This document shows positions 22,727 to 34,285 of a stretch of 64,000 nt of DNA, piece by piece. The position numbers and the translations under genes are program-made. The DNA lies in NCBI GenBank assembly GCA_000442125.1, contig KE546981.1:744001-808000 (forward strand). Direction: 5' to 3'. The notes below the pieces were generated by a model. That model was not told the DNA's origin. It made no database searches and saw only the letters and a list, made by a program, of their open reading frames with translations. Position 1 is the stretch's first letter; each line of letters opens with the position of its first letter. The DNA comes from Opeltia flavorubescens (taxonomy: Eukaryota > Ascomycota > Lecanoromycetes > Teloschistales > Teloschistaceae).

Positions 22727-24676
22727 ATGAGCGAGTCTACTGCCGATTCGGACTCTTCTGGCACCCTGACCGAGCCAGAGAGATCTAGCAAGTCGAAGCC
22801 GCCTTCATATTTCCGTATCGTCGCCTCTCAGTAGGTCCTTCTACATTGTCTCTGCGCACTTCAGAGAGCTGCGGGTCTCTCAGGGTCCCAGCTATGTCTT
22901 GGACTTCATCTTCGCTGCTGTGATTCGACATAGGCTAATCCAAGGGCCCCGAACAGCGCTCTCGTGACCCCCGAGGTCCGAAATCATCACTATGTAAGTC
23001 ACGTTTCGAGCTATGATTTCTTAAAGTAAACTATCTTATGAATCCCGAAAGACGTACTCAACTCTTCCCATCTTTACTCCACAAGGAAATGCTGACTCCA
23101 AAAGGCTGGAGCAGGTACCGGAGATGACCCCTACGTTGTTGAGTTTTTGGTCAACGACCCAAGAAACCCGATGGGTTTTTCCATGTTCAAGAAATGGACC
23201 ATCACCCTCCTCTCCGCTGGTGTCACCCTTGCCGTAGCCTTCTGCTCGTCAGCCTACTCGGGCGGAATCGCGGAAATCGTCAGCGAATTTCATACCAGTC
23301 AGGAAGTGGCCGTCCTCGGTCTCTCCTTGTTCGTGTGTGGATTCGCCATTGGCCCTCTTGCGTTTGCCCCCCTGTCGGAGCTTTATGGACGCCAAATCGT
23401 TCTCTTCACTACCTATGGCCTTTTCACAGCGTTCAACGCTGCTGCTGCAGCTTCCCAGAATGTTCAGACCTTGATCATCCTACGCTTTATTGCCGGCGCT
23501 TTTGGCTCGGCACCACTCACAAATTCTGGCGGCGTCATTGCTGATATGTTTCCTGCATCACAAAGAGGCTTAGCATTGTCTGTTTTCGCTGCAGCACCAT
23601 TCATGGGGCCGACATTAGGCCCTATCGTGGGCGGATTCGTCGGGGAAAGTGTAGGATGGCGGTGGTTAGAGGGTGTCATGGCCATGTTCACGGGAGGCCT
23701 GTGGATACTCAGCACCTTTACGATTCCTGAAACTTATGCGCCCTTACTTCTACGTAAGAGAGCAGCCAAGCTGAGTCAGGAAACTGGGAAGGTCTACACA
23801 TCCAAGCTCGAAGTTGGGAGGGCCAAGCCGTCTCTTGCTGAAAGCTTCAAAGTTGCCCTATCAAGACCGTGGATCATGCTTCTGACGGAACCAATCGTGC
23901 TGCTACTTTCTGTATACATGGCAATCATATACGGCACCCTGTACATGATGTTCGGTGCTTTCCCTATCGTTTACCAGGAAAACCGTCACTGGTCTCAAGG
24001 GGTTGGATCATTACCCTTCCTGAGCGTACTCATCGGAATGCTGATTGGGGTCATATACACGATACCCGACAACAAGCGATACCAAAAAGCGGAGAGATTT
24101 GCTATGAGCCGAGGAGCAGTGGGCGCACCTCCTGAAGCCAGACTCCCACCCTGCATGATCGGAAGTCTTTGCCTTCCTGTGGGTCTTTTCGTCTTTGCTT
24201 GGACAAACTATACTCACATTCATTGGATTGTCAGCGTCATCGCCACCGCTCCTTTCGGTTTTGGCATGGTCCTCCTTTTCCTAAGCGTCATGAATTATCT
24301 CATCGATGCATACACCGTCTACGCAGCCAGCGTACTAGCGGCCAATAGTGTTTTGAGATCGATGTTTGGTGCCGTCTTCCCATTGTTCACTACATACATG
24401 TACGATGGCCTTGGGATCCACTGGGCAAGCAGTGTTCCAGGATTCTTGGCCCTCGCCTGCGTGCCTTTTCCTTTTCTGCTATACAAGTACGGGCCAGCCA
24501 TACGGATGAGGTGTAAGTTTGCGAGGACGGCAGCGGAAGTGATGGAGCAGCTGCACCGGAAGGAGATGGCGGATGGAAAGGATGATATGGGGAACAATGA
24601 CATTGAAGATGAACTGAGGGAGGTTGACGGAGAGGGCATCGAACTGGCGCGGCATGATTTGCAAGAGATCGTTTAA
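22727..24676 (+). CDS. MFS transporter, DHA1 drug/polyamine:H+ antiporter type
   Basis: Three exons, 22727-22830, 22945-22993 and 23105-24676, give 574 aa; the first two introns are 114 and 111 nt. A hydrophilic N-terminus precedes FLVNDPRNPMGFSMFKKW, the short motif that begins the membrane part in this subfamily. About twelve hydrophobic segments follow. FAPLSELYGRQIVLF is the loop 2-3 motif (G-x-L-S-E-x-Y-G-R), RFIAGAFGSAPLTNSGGVIADMF is the helix 4/5 region, and GPTLGPIVGGFVGE is the antiporter motif C (GPxxGPxxGG), which marks exporters. The C-terminal tail is acidic and cytoplasmic (DKDDMGNND-like). It is expected in the plasma membrane. Substrates of close relatives include polyamines and azoles; the specific substrate here cannot be told. 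The small exon 2 was placed by frame (ALVTPEVRNHHY). Confidence 0.92.
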
Positions 24677-25559
24677 GATCAATTCCAACTTTCTGTTTTC
24701 AAAAGCATAGCATGGTTTTGGGGTATTTGCATGATGGAAATGGCTCGTGTTGCATGATTGCTGGAATGTGTTATCAGGGAACGGCAGTCCGTGTCTGTAC
24801 GACTATGAAGTCTTACCTACCGAGTTCGAGAACTTCAATCGCGCTTCAAGAAGATAAAAAAGCTTGCTGGAATACGATATTGCTAATACTCGTGCTTGAC
24901 GTACTTCATTTATCTGTAAAAACTGGGTTCATATGTATAAATAGTCCACGCCAGCTTGAGCTATGCAAGGTTCAATAATATTCAAAAAAACATGTTTGGA
25001 CTCTACTGGAGAGGATGTAATTTGTACTGCGCTGGAAATATCATAAATCGTTACGTTGCATTGACTAAAATTATTGACATTTACACGTAATTTCGTGCAT
25101 TGTGTTACGTGAGCAATAGCTTGCGTCTCCGACAAAATCTGCTACAATGAGAGCTTCATAAATCTTGCCATGTAGAAAGTCGAAATTGCTGTTCGCTGAT
25201 CAGCCGATACTATAGTCTAAATTTCCAATGCTCTCGGCCTTAGCCTTCAACATTTATCTCTTGGATTCTTTTATCTTCCGTGTGTTCCAGTCGGTTCACC
25301 CATGGACAAGATACCAGCTCCAGTCAAGGTAACGAGCGCAGTATAGGCTTTTTCAGCTTCGTGTCGTGCCTTAATGAGCACGCCCTGCAATGAAGATGAA
25401 GACTGGCAAGTAGTACATAGCGGGACAGGTGACGGCTGAGGCATTGCCCTTCGCGCATCATCGAACAAAGCGATTTAAACAGGTTGGCAATTTTTCGATG
25501 GCCGAGTCCAGCTTTGGCTGAACTCAACATATCAAGTGAAGCCGGAGGGGTTGGTGGCT
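24677..25559. other. Convergent intergenic 0.9 kb
   Basis: Lies between the 3' ends of the MFS gene (plus) and the cysteine synthase-like gene (minus), so it should hold both polyadenylation regions. It is AT-rich from 24890 to 25240. No coding frame supported. Confidence 0.45.
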
Positions 25560-26748
25560 CTAAGGTAGGACAATGTACCGCTCAAGATGCTTTGGAATGG
25601 CTCCTAGCAGGTTCTTCTCTTGCAGCCATTTGCGCGAGAAGAGTCTTTCTGCGTATCGATATGCGCCATCGCACAAAATTGTCACAACGGTATGTCCGGG
25701 GCCCAACTTCTCTGCTACCTCCTTGGCAGCGACAACATTGAGACATGAGCTGGCTCCCAAGTAGAGACCTTCTTCGTCCAGGCATCGATACACCATTTCG
25801 ATACTCTTCTCGTCGCTGATGTGGAGGGCTCCGTCAACGAGGTCGATGTCAGGCTTCAGATTGTCCGTCACACGTCCCTGGCCAATGCCCTCGGTTATGC
25901 TAGAGCCTTTCCGTTCTTTCAGTTCGCCTCCACTGACGATATAGGAGTGCAACACGCTCCCTGGCGGGTCGGCAAGGTATGACTTGACTCTCCCATCAGA
26001 AACATCCTTTAAGTATCGAGTGACGCCAGCAAGCGTGCCAGCTGTCCCCGTACTGCACGTAAAGGCATCGACTTTTCCTTGAGTTTGGTGCCATATTTCC
26101 GGGCCAGTTGTTTCGATGTGCGCTCTCCTGTTCGCAATGTTATCGAATTGGTTGGTCCAAACAGCGTTGTCTAAGCGCTCCGCATGCCGCTTCGCTTGGT
26201 GGTTGTAATTCTCTGGGTTGTCAAAAGCTACCGCAGGTACGGGGTAAACCTCTGCCCCTAGCAATCTCAAAAGATCGATTTTGCCTTGTGATTGCGTATT
26301 CGGCATGTAGATGACAAGCTTGTAGCCTTTCGAACGACAAACGTGAGCCAGGCCAATACCAGTGTTGCCCGCTGTGCCCTCGACGACAGTACCGCCAGGT
26401 TGGAGTAAACCTCTCTCTTCTGCATCCTTAACAACGTATAGGGCGGCACGATCTTTGACGCTCCCTCCCGGGTTTTGAAACTCGGCTTTCCCGAGAACTT
26501 CACAGCCTGTTTCGTCGGACAGCCGTTTCATACGGATAAGTGGGGTGTTGCCAATTGCTAGCCAAAAGTCAACTCTACAAGTTCCAAAGTCGATAGATAA
26601 CTTCAGACTCACCACCGACAAAGCCATTTACATAGCCTTGGGATTTTGACAGTTGTACACCATACGGATTCGATGCATCCATCTTGGAAGCAAGCTCGGC
26701 TGTCCGATATGCAGTAGTTGCAAATCTTCGAAGGCCCCGCGTTGCCAT
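25560..26748 (-). CDS. MCY1: Mitochondrial cysteine synthase-like PLP enzyme (Mcy1 type)
   Basis: Exons 26748-26613 and 26557-25560, with a 55-nt intron, give 377 aa. The fold-type II PLP family is clear: [12 protein letters not shown] at residues 47-58, [11 protein letters not shown] with the Schiff-base lysine K80, the phosphate/substrate loop [12 protein letters not shown] (105-116), and [12 protein letters not shown], the PLP-phosphate loop. The N-terminus ([16 protein letters not shown]) is Arg/Ala/Thr-rich without acids, a likely mitochondrial presequence. GTAGNTG in place of the TSGNTG of true O-acetylserine sulfhydrylases, with the N-terminal extension and the end [12 protein letters not shown], points to the yeast Mcy1 (YGR012W) subgroup, which localises to mitochondria and whose reaction is not settled to my knowledge. 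It may make or degrade cysteine (H2S release). Divergent from YCG1, 303 bp apart. Confidence 0.92.
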
Positions 26749-27051
26749 ACCAATGATTGAACAAAGGTCAGTAAACACAGATCATTTGAGCTCTGTCAAT
26801 GGACATTTTGCACGATTGAGCAATGGTGGCGACTATATAATCTCATAAGCTCTTGAGAATGAGTACAAAATATAAATTGCGGGATGACCCGATCTCGGCA
26901 AAGCAATCCCCCGAGTGCCGGCGGGGTTTCTTCGGCGTCTCGCTCCATTGTTTGTTTACACGCGGTTTCCATCTACCAAGGATCAACCACAGGCTGCTCA
27001 TACATTGCTTAAACCGAACATCGTATAGAGCATTACAGGAAGTAACACACA
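26749..27051. promoter_or_regulatory. Compact divergent promoter MCY1-type / YCG1
   Basis: 303 bp between two ATGs facing away from each other. Both promoters must fit here. No specific binding sites can be named with confidence. Confidence 0.5.
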
Positions 27052-30000
27052 ATGCCGGGGCGAGTATCGACAAGAAACTCCTCGGTGTCGCGAAACCCCA
27101 GCAAAGCATCCTCACGAAAACCTAGTTCGCGGAGAGCAACAGCAGCGTCAGCCATTTCGGTACCAGACGAAGGCCCCTCTACATCGCTTCGTGTGCGCAT
27201 ATGTGAAGTGTTCAGTGATGCTCAAAAATCGACTGCCGGTCATCGGAAGCTTGCGGTGGGCTTGCGAAAGATACAGGAGGAATGTTGCTATGAACCCAGC
27301 AATGCACAGAGACGCGACCAAGAAGATTTCGGAGAAGATGACTTCAACGTCGAGGTCGCAAGATGTGTCATTCGTTTGATGGGCGTAAAGAAGAGCGAAG
27401 CTGTCGGCGATCGTATGGTCAAATTTTTGGGTCTATTCCTGAGACGTGCGAGTGATAGAGGTGAGTAGCGGCAAGGATATTAACGAGTTTGGGCTCTGAC
27501 ACTTCGACATCTAAGATGCTGCTCTGATTCCAGAGAATGAGATCGAGGAAACTCAGACTCTACCGGAAACTCCAAGTACCCGTTTGACATCCCATATTCT
27601 CTCCATCCTTTTGTCGCTATTGGGTTCCAAGGAAAAGATCGTCCGGTATAGGGCAACTCAACTTGTCGCACATATCATCAATTCCTTAGACTCTGTGGAC
27701 GACGAGTACTACCACCTCATACGCATGGGTCTCTCGAAGCGATTGAGGGATAAGGAGCCAATGATTCGAGTGCAAGCGGTGCTTGGCCTTGGAAGGCTTG
27801 CGGGCAACGAGACAGAGGAGGACCAAGAAGATCCGGACAGTGACAGCGAGGACTCGAGTGGGCTCTTGAGAAAGCTTCTCGAAGTACTTCAGAACGATCC
27901 GAGTGCTGAAGTCCGGCGCTCGCTGTTGCTCAATCTACCTCTGACTCCTGCCACCTTACCGTTTCTACTCGAACGCGCACGAGACGTCGATCCTGCGATC
28001 CGCCGTGCGTTGTATTCAAGGCTTTTGCCTGCGCTGGGCGATTTCCGCCATTTGTCGCTATCCATGCGAGAGAAATTGCTGCGATGGGGTTTGCGCGATC
28101 GAGACGAAAACGTTCGTAAAGCAACGGGCCGTCTGTTCAGAGAGCGGTGGATCGAGGATTGTGCGGGATCTTCGAGGCCCGTTGATGGATCTGCAGCCGA
28201 ACAGGCAGCTCCTCCGAGCTTAGAAAGTTTGCTCGAGTTACTGGAACGGATAGATGTGGTCAACTCCACGGCAGGTAATGGAATTGCGACAGAGGCTATG
28301 AAAGAATTCTGGGCCGGAAGACCGGATTACCAGGACGCGATAGGGTTCGATGACCCCTTCTGGGATGCTTTGACGCCCGAAAGCGTTTTCGTCGCTCGAA
28401 GCTTCAATGACTTCTACAAGGAGGGAGAGAATAGTAAGTTCGAGTCCAAGGCAGAGGAGAAGATGCCTGAAGTGACTAAACTCGCGTTCTTTCTGCAACG
28501 ATACACGCATGATCTTATCAACTGCATTCGATACAACGGTGTTCTAAGCGAAGGGGAGCAAGCAGAGGACACAGTAGAGAAAGAGTTCATTGTGGAGCAG
28601 CTCCTCCACATCGCTAAAGCTTTGGATTATACCGACGAGATCGGTCGACGCAAGATGTTTACACTTCTCAGAGAAACATTGGCAATCGCGGAATTACCGG
28701 AAGAGATCACCAAACTTGTAGTAGATGTTCTCCGTGGGGTCTGTGGAAGCGAAGCTGCTGGTGAAAGAGAATTCTGTGGCATCGTCCTGGAAGCTATAGC
28801 CGAAGTTCACGATAACCTTGCCCCCGACGACCAGGTGCCCGACAATGAAGACGAAAGCTTTCACTCGGCGCGTTCAGAACTCAGTGACAGTACACCAACA
28901 AAGTCGAAACGTAGAGGCAAAGGAAACGCGGCGAATGGTGATGGCAGCGAGATCGACGAAGAAAAGGCCATTCAGGAAATCATGATCAATATGAAATGCT
29001 TGCATATCACTCGATGTATGCTGGAAAACGTCGAGGGAGATCTGCAGCAGAATATCCACCTTGTCACGATGCTCAATAATCTCGTCGTACCCGCTGTAAG
29101 GAGCCATGAGGCCCCAATACGGGAAAGAGGACTTCTCTGCTTGGGTTTGTGCTGTCTCCTCGATAAGGTAAGTGCAGACTTTCGAAAAAGCAAGAATGAA
29201 GGCTAATATAGATGAAATTAGGCTCTTGCGGAAGAAAATCTGTCACTTTTCCTACACTGCTTTACCAAAGGACATGACGCGCTTCAGGTATCATCCTTGC
29301 ATATTCTTTGTGACATCTTGACAACACACCCGGATTTGGTAACTGCAGAAAGCGTGGATCCTGCTCTACGAAAATCAGTCTACAAGGTCTTCTCTAAAGG
29401 CCTCAAAGCCTTTCATGCACCGAAGGTCCAATCGGCAGCAACTATAGCGCTCTGTAAATTGATGCTTACATCTGTCGTACGGGATGAGGAGTTGCTCAAG
29501 CAGCTCGTGAGCCTATTTTTTGACCCTGCGACGAAGGAAAATGCAGCTGTCACCCAAGCGCTTAGCTACTTTTTGCCTGTATTCTGTCACAGCAAGCGGG
29601 AGAACATGGAGTTGATGTCTGCAATCGCTGCAGGCGTCATTCATACGCAGATGAATCTGGCAGATGAGATGGACGAAGAGGAAGAAGCGATTGGTATAAA
29701 CATCATCGGAAACATGCTCGTAGACTGGACGGACGCTCGAAAACTCGTTATTCAGGATACAGCTGCTGTCAGCTGGAACGAAGCAGGAGAAAAAGAGGTC
29801 AAAGCGGTGAATGGAGACATCCATCTAGCATTTGCAGAATCTCTGCTCGAGAAAGCATTGTATCATGGATGCTCAAGTAGGTTCTCCCAGGTCACATCGT
29901 TGTCTTGTGCTGACAAGTGTCATGTAGGAGAGGAGAGGAAGGCGATTTTGACCGTGCTCGGTAAGCTCTACATAACATCGAACTCATCCGGAAACAAGCT

Positions 30001-30304
30001 ACAAGCCACGACCGACTTAGCGACGGAGGCTATAGATACAAAGATTGCCCCGGATGCGACAAGTCGAAATTCTCTCAGCAAGCTCCATCAAGCTCTGACC
30101 AGAGCCCGTGGGGAAGCTGATTCGGTCCGACCTAGTGTTGAGGATCAAGTTGCCGATCAGACCGTTGCTGAAAATGTAGCTGAAGAAGATGAGAGGTCAG
30201 ACGTGGGAGAGACCAAGATGGAATCAGAAGAGGATGGAGCAGTCGCAAGACCACAGGATACACTCTTGGAAGACCTTCTAGATGACCAGGATGAGGATCT
30301 CTAG
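27052..30304 (+). CDS. YCG1: Condensin subunit 3 (Ycg1/Cnd3/CAP-G)
   Basis: Four exons, 27052-27460, 27516-29167, 29222-29876 and 29928-30304, give 1030 aa, the normal size for this HEAT-repeat subunit of condensin. Together with CAP-H it forms the DNA-gripping module that compacts mitotic chromosomes. HEAT helices are evident (SHILSILLSLLGSKEKIVRY, RLRDKEPMIRVQAVLGLGRL, AEVRRSLLLNLPLTPATLPF), and an acidic insert and acidic tail (ending LLDDQDEDL) are present. The Cnd3 C-terminal region begins near EFIVEQLLHIAKALDYTDEI. The acceptor of intron 1 could also be 27533, removing six residues in the same frame; 27515 was preferred for its branch site (CTCTGAC) distance. Intron 3 (29877-29927) is 51 nt and has no in-frame stop, so retention would insert 17 residues. 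The Ser/Arg-rich N-terminus is a plausible mitotic phosphorylation region. Confidence 0.94.
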
Positions 30305-31017
30305 CCATGTACATTAATTTATTCGATTCCTTCCATGAGCACACCCTGTACGGATTGTCCGTGATCACATAGAAGTAATCTAATCATCAACCATTTTGAG
30401 TCATAATCGGGATTTGTTGAATTGTTGCCTGTTTGCGTGACTAATAATCTTCTCACTCACTCATGGTTCATCAGATTCAAAATGACGAACACCCCTCGCT
30501 TAGCGTATCTCCCGCGTCTTACCCGGCACTCGCATGTTAGTATATATTGGCTCGTTCCTTTGCAATCTCTTTTCCTCTCCATCTGAGTGCAAGGGCTTAC
30601 GCGTATCAGTGAGGATTCGTCCGAGATCGCGTTTTTGCTAGTTGAAAACTATAACAACAGACCGCTCGACATGGACTTCGGTTCGTGTCGGAATTTTTGC
30701 AAATCGAAGATCTTTCTTTCGCTTGAAAGGAAAATCGAAACCTTTTCATTACATGCTTGGCGCCTTTATGGCGGGCTGTAGAGAAGAGTGGTTGAAAGGC
30801 TAGCCTGAGGTTCAACCGCGTATCATACAGACTTTCAAGGGATGCTGCGAACAATTATATTCAAGCTGCAGAGTTGAGATGGATTGGTCATAGAAGTCAT
30901 GAAAGAAAACGATGTAGCTGCGTAAAAAATCTTCGGCATCCTACTATCATCGACCGCCATGATGCCCTCCATGTCCTTGTGAATCCCATGAATCCGTTAT
31001 CATAACTTACCAAAATA
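30305..31017. other. Intergenic 0.7 kb, no gene seen
   Basis: Terminator of YCG1 and promoter of the RmlD-type reductase. No supported frame or repeat. Confidence 0.45.
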
Positions 31018-32158
31018 ATGTCAAAGACTGTCTTCGTAACAGGAGCCACTGGACTCCTTGGTCGTCAAGTCATCCAAGCCTTCGACAGTACAGGCTGGAC
31101 AACCGTAGGCACCGGTTTTTCACGTGCCAGCCCACCTTCCATCCTCAAGGTTGACCTAGAGGATCAAAGTGCCATCGAATCAGCGCTTGACGAAACAAAG
31201 TATGCCCTCCTTTGAGGTCATGCGTTGGTTTCGGGCAAAAGCATCGAGCTGACAGCTGAGGCCATAGGCCACAAGTCATCATCCACTGTACGACTGCTGC
31301 TAGGCTCTTTTGTTTTCAATCGCGTCCGTTCCTCCTTATCTACTCAGTATGACTGACAGGCTTCTCTACAGGTGCTGCTAATCGCTTCCCTGATAAATGC
31401 GATGCAGACCCCGACGGCACCCGTGCTCTGAACATCGCCGCCGCTCGTCGCGTAGCTCAAGCAGCCTGCTCCCGCTCCATCCTCATTATCTATATCTCTA
31501 CGGATTATGTCTTTTCTGGCAAGCCAGGCGAAGCTCCCTACGAAGCCGACTCCAATCCCAACCCCACGAACCTTTACGGTCAAACAAAATTGGCTGGTGA
31601 AAAGGCAGTGCTGGAAGTATGCCAGAACACAGGCCTGGGAGTAGTTCTGCGAGTGCCTGTATTGTACGGGCACGTGGAGACGAATGCCGAGAGTGCGGTC
31701 AACGTACTCGTTGACGCGGTGTGGAAGGCGCAAGAAAAAGATGCCCACGTCTCCATGGATGACTGGTCCCTACGGTATCCGACCAACGTAGAGGACGTGG
31801 CGAGAGTCCTCGTCGACATAGCGTCCAAGTATCTCGTTGCCGAAGACGCAAGAGTGGCCATGCCGAAGATCTTGCAGTTCTCGTCTGAGCAGCAGTTCAC
31901 GAAGTTCCAGATGTGTAAACTCTTGGCCGAGATTTTGGGGTTGCCTCTTAATGGTATGACTGGGACTGGGGAGGACAAGAAGGCGACGGTACCCCGACCT
32001 TATGATACGCATCTGTCGACGAAGGCGTTGAAGGAGCTAAGCGTTGATGTCTGGACGCAGGATTTCGGAGACTGGTGGTACGCGTCCTGGTCATCCGTTT
32101 CAATGCTGTAATTGACATATTATCTAGGAAAAGAGAATTGACAGCTTCCAAGCGATAG
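31018..32158 (+). CDS. RmlD/MAT2B-type NAD(P)-dependent reductase (extended SDR)
   Basis: Four exons, 31018-31199, 31268-31287, 31372-32077 and 32128-32158, give 312 aa. The Rossmann start KTVFVTGATGLLGRQVI, the strand-5 motif ISTDYVFSG and the active-site pair YxxxK (LYGQTKLAGEK, Y136/K140) place it in the RmlD substrate-binding family, which includes dTDP-4-dehydrorhamnose reductase and MAT2B, the regulatory subunit of methionine adenosyltransferase. Fungal members are usually compared with MAT2B, so a role in SAM synthesis regulation or nucleotide-sugar reduction is possible; sequence does not decide. Exon 2 is a 20-nt microexon needed to read KPQVIIHCAANRFPD. The last intron was taken because the spliced end GDWWKRELTASKR resembles the family better than the read-through end WYASWSSVSML at 32111. 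Confidence 0.88.
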
Positions 32159-32584
32159 GCTTAATTCGTGCTCTAAGATCTGGAGGTATTCTCTTTGCAT
32201 TTTCACGGCTTGGAACGAAGCATAATCTCTCCGTCGTTCAGGCTGTCCGAATGATCAGGCTATCGTAGGCTGTACCCCGGCAATATACCATGGACTGTAT
32301 GAATACGAGTTCCTCCTCAGAAAAGAGACTGTGATATCTCTTGTTCCTTGCTGATTGACAAATTGTGACTAAACTGCTTATATGCATGGTTGAATATATC
32401 GAATGCAATATGATGGAGGATGCCTCTCATCAAGATATCAAAGCTTTGGTGAAACAAAGGCCTCTAAACTAGGCAAGAACCTTTCCATGCAAACTTTCAA
32501 CACTGGATATCGCCCTCCTCTTCCCGAGGGTCAGGTATCCAGCATCGCTGCGTGTGGACTAATGACCCAAAAACGCTATAGCAA
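32159..32584. other. Convergent intergenic, 426 bp
   Basis: 3' regions of the reductase (plus) and the second F-box gene (minus). Nothing coding seen. Confidence 0.45.
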
Positions 32585-33663
32585 TCAGCCAGAGCTCTCG
32601 GCTTCGACTCCCGCTTCTTCGTCGTATCTGATTCCCCCCTGGCTTTTTGTAGGTCCATCGATTCTCTTTTCATCCTCAATAGCCCCTTCGTCGTCTTCAC
32701 TCGATGCGGCGTCAACCTCTGCTCCCAAGTCTTCGCTGCTTGTCTCCGCTAGTGCTTCCTCTTTATCCGACTCTTCATGATCTTGTGTGGATCCATCGAC
32801 ACTTGATTCCTCCTCTATTGCCCGATCGCCGTCGTTATCGGACACGTCCTCGGCTTCTACTTCCTGCCCTTCACCGTCTTCATTAGACGGGTTGTCGAGA
32901 TCTGCTTCTGATCCTTCGCTACTGCTGGTCTCGACTTCTTCTGCTAGTCTATCCTCAGGTTCATCGGGATCATCATCAGCTGGAAGTGGTACTGGAAGGT
33001 CGTGAACGAGGAAAAACGGCCTTCCCTTCCAGAGCATGCAACTCGGGTCGGCGAAGTGCTTCTCTTTGGTCGGTGCGTGATAGAAGGTACGAGTCGTTAT
33101 GATAGATCTCCCAAGCCAGTTTTCCCTAAATGCATTAGTCAGCATAGGGAATTACTTTCGTCGCCAAAAACAAGGATATCTTACGTTTTAAAGTTACGGC
33201 CATTGTAACACCATATGTAGAACGGGTCGGTCGTGATTATGGAGACCTTCTTATCCCCCAGAAACAATTCATAATATCTAACGACCTCGATTCTCGTGAA
33301 CAATGTCGGCCAGTTCCGATCCCATCGATACCAGCAGGACCAAAAGTCGCAGCTGAATAGGTCTGATGCAATTGGTCGCTCGGATAACCACTTCCAGCAC
33401 CGATATAGCCATCCAAAGACCCACTTGCTGCTTAAAATTCGGTATAAAACTGGATGGGACAGTCCCAATGCAAGAAGGGACATCTTCCCCATCTCATGAA
33501 TAAGAGGAAGGTTGCACATGTGGCAGAATGTTAGGGTGCATCTGGACGAGGAAGACCAAGAGTAGGTGAGTTGTTCGGCGATGAGAAAAATGATTTCAGG
33601 AGGAAGGGACAGAAAAGAGTAAGTGGACTTTGTCGAGGTATCGATGAGGTTGGATGCCGGCAT
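32585..33663 (-). CDS. F-box-like protein with long acidic tail
   Basis: Exons 33663-33185 and 33125-32585, joined by a 59-nt phase-2 intron with a GCTGACTAA branch region, give 339 aa. SFLSLPPEIIFLIAEQL (about residues 16-32) is an F-box-like start. The middle is Trp/Cys/Tyr-rich (WVFGWLYRCWKWLSE, DFWSCWYRWDRNWP) with a domain ending FFLVHDLPVPLP. The last ~110 residues are a near-continuous run of Asp, Glu and Ser, probably disordered and strongly negative. Architecture resembles fungal F-box domain proteins of unknown substrate. The F-box is short and helix 3 is not clear, so 'F-box-like' is the safe call. Tail composition would suit binding to a basic protein or mimicry of nucleic acid, but this is inference. 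Confidence 0.75.
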
Positions 33664-34285
33664 AGCTTAAGCGGGATAGTGAAGGGACTGTGAAAAACCG
33701 AAGTCTACGATGGTCTTGTCGCCCACGGTAAGGGTTCAAGCTGTCTGCGTATGAGGTGAATCGGGCGAATGAGAGGCCAAGGGGAATTTTAGTCTTGAAT
33801 GAGGACTCATTCAATCAGGATTATTTTGCATTGGATTATCTGAAGAAGTCAAGGAAGAAGCATCGTGACCGAAACGGCGAATAAGTAGAAGAAGACGGGC
33901 TACGATGATACCCCGATAGAGTTTGACAAGGACTTCTCTGCCCGAACAGTGGAATTTGATTGGAATCGAAAAGCAGTGAGCGAGCTTTGTGGAGTAGGAT
34001 CTGAGGAGAGGAAAGGAACAGGAAGTAGACATTTTCTTGCAGAGCTTGGAAGATACACTTTATGTGTCGCCTAGGGCTGATCTTATTGCCACGCAAAGAA
34101 GCTTGTTCTATCACATATTCTTCACGGTGACTCGACCTTGAAATGCCGCCAGAAGTTTTCCAACCTGACAGTACAGCNCTACTTGGATGGCTCTGATCAA
34201 ACCCAAGGGCGTCCAGAATTTTTGAGTTCCAGCACTTCCTAAATAATCTATTGGTCTGCTCTTCAATGCATTAACGACATGACCT
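33664..34285. other. Intergenic, 622 bp
   Basis: Promoter of the F-box-like gene and 3' region of the RA-PH gene, both minus strand. Contains an ambiguous base at 34178. No supported frame. Confidence 0.45.
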
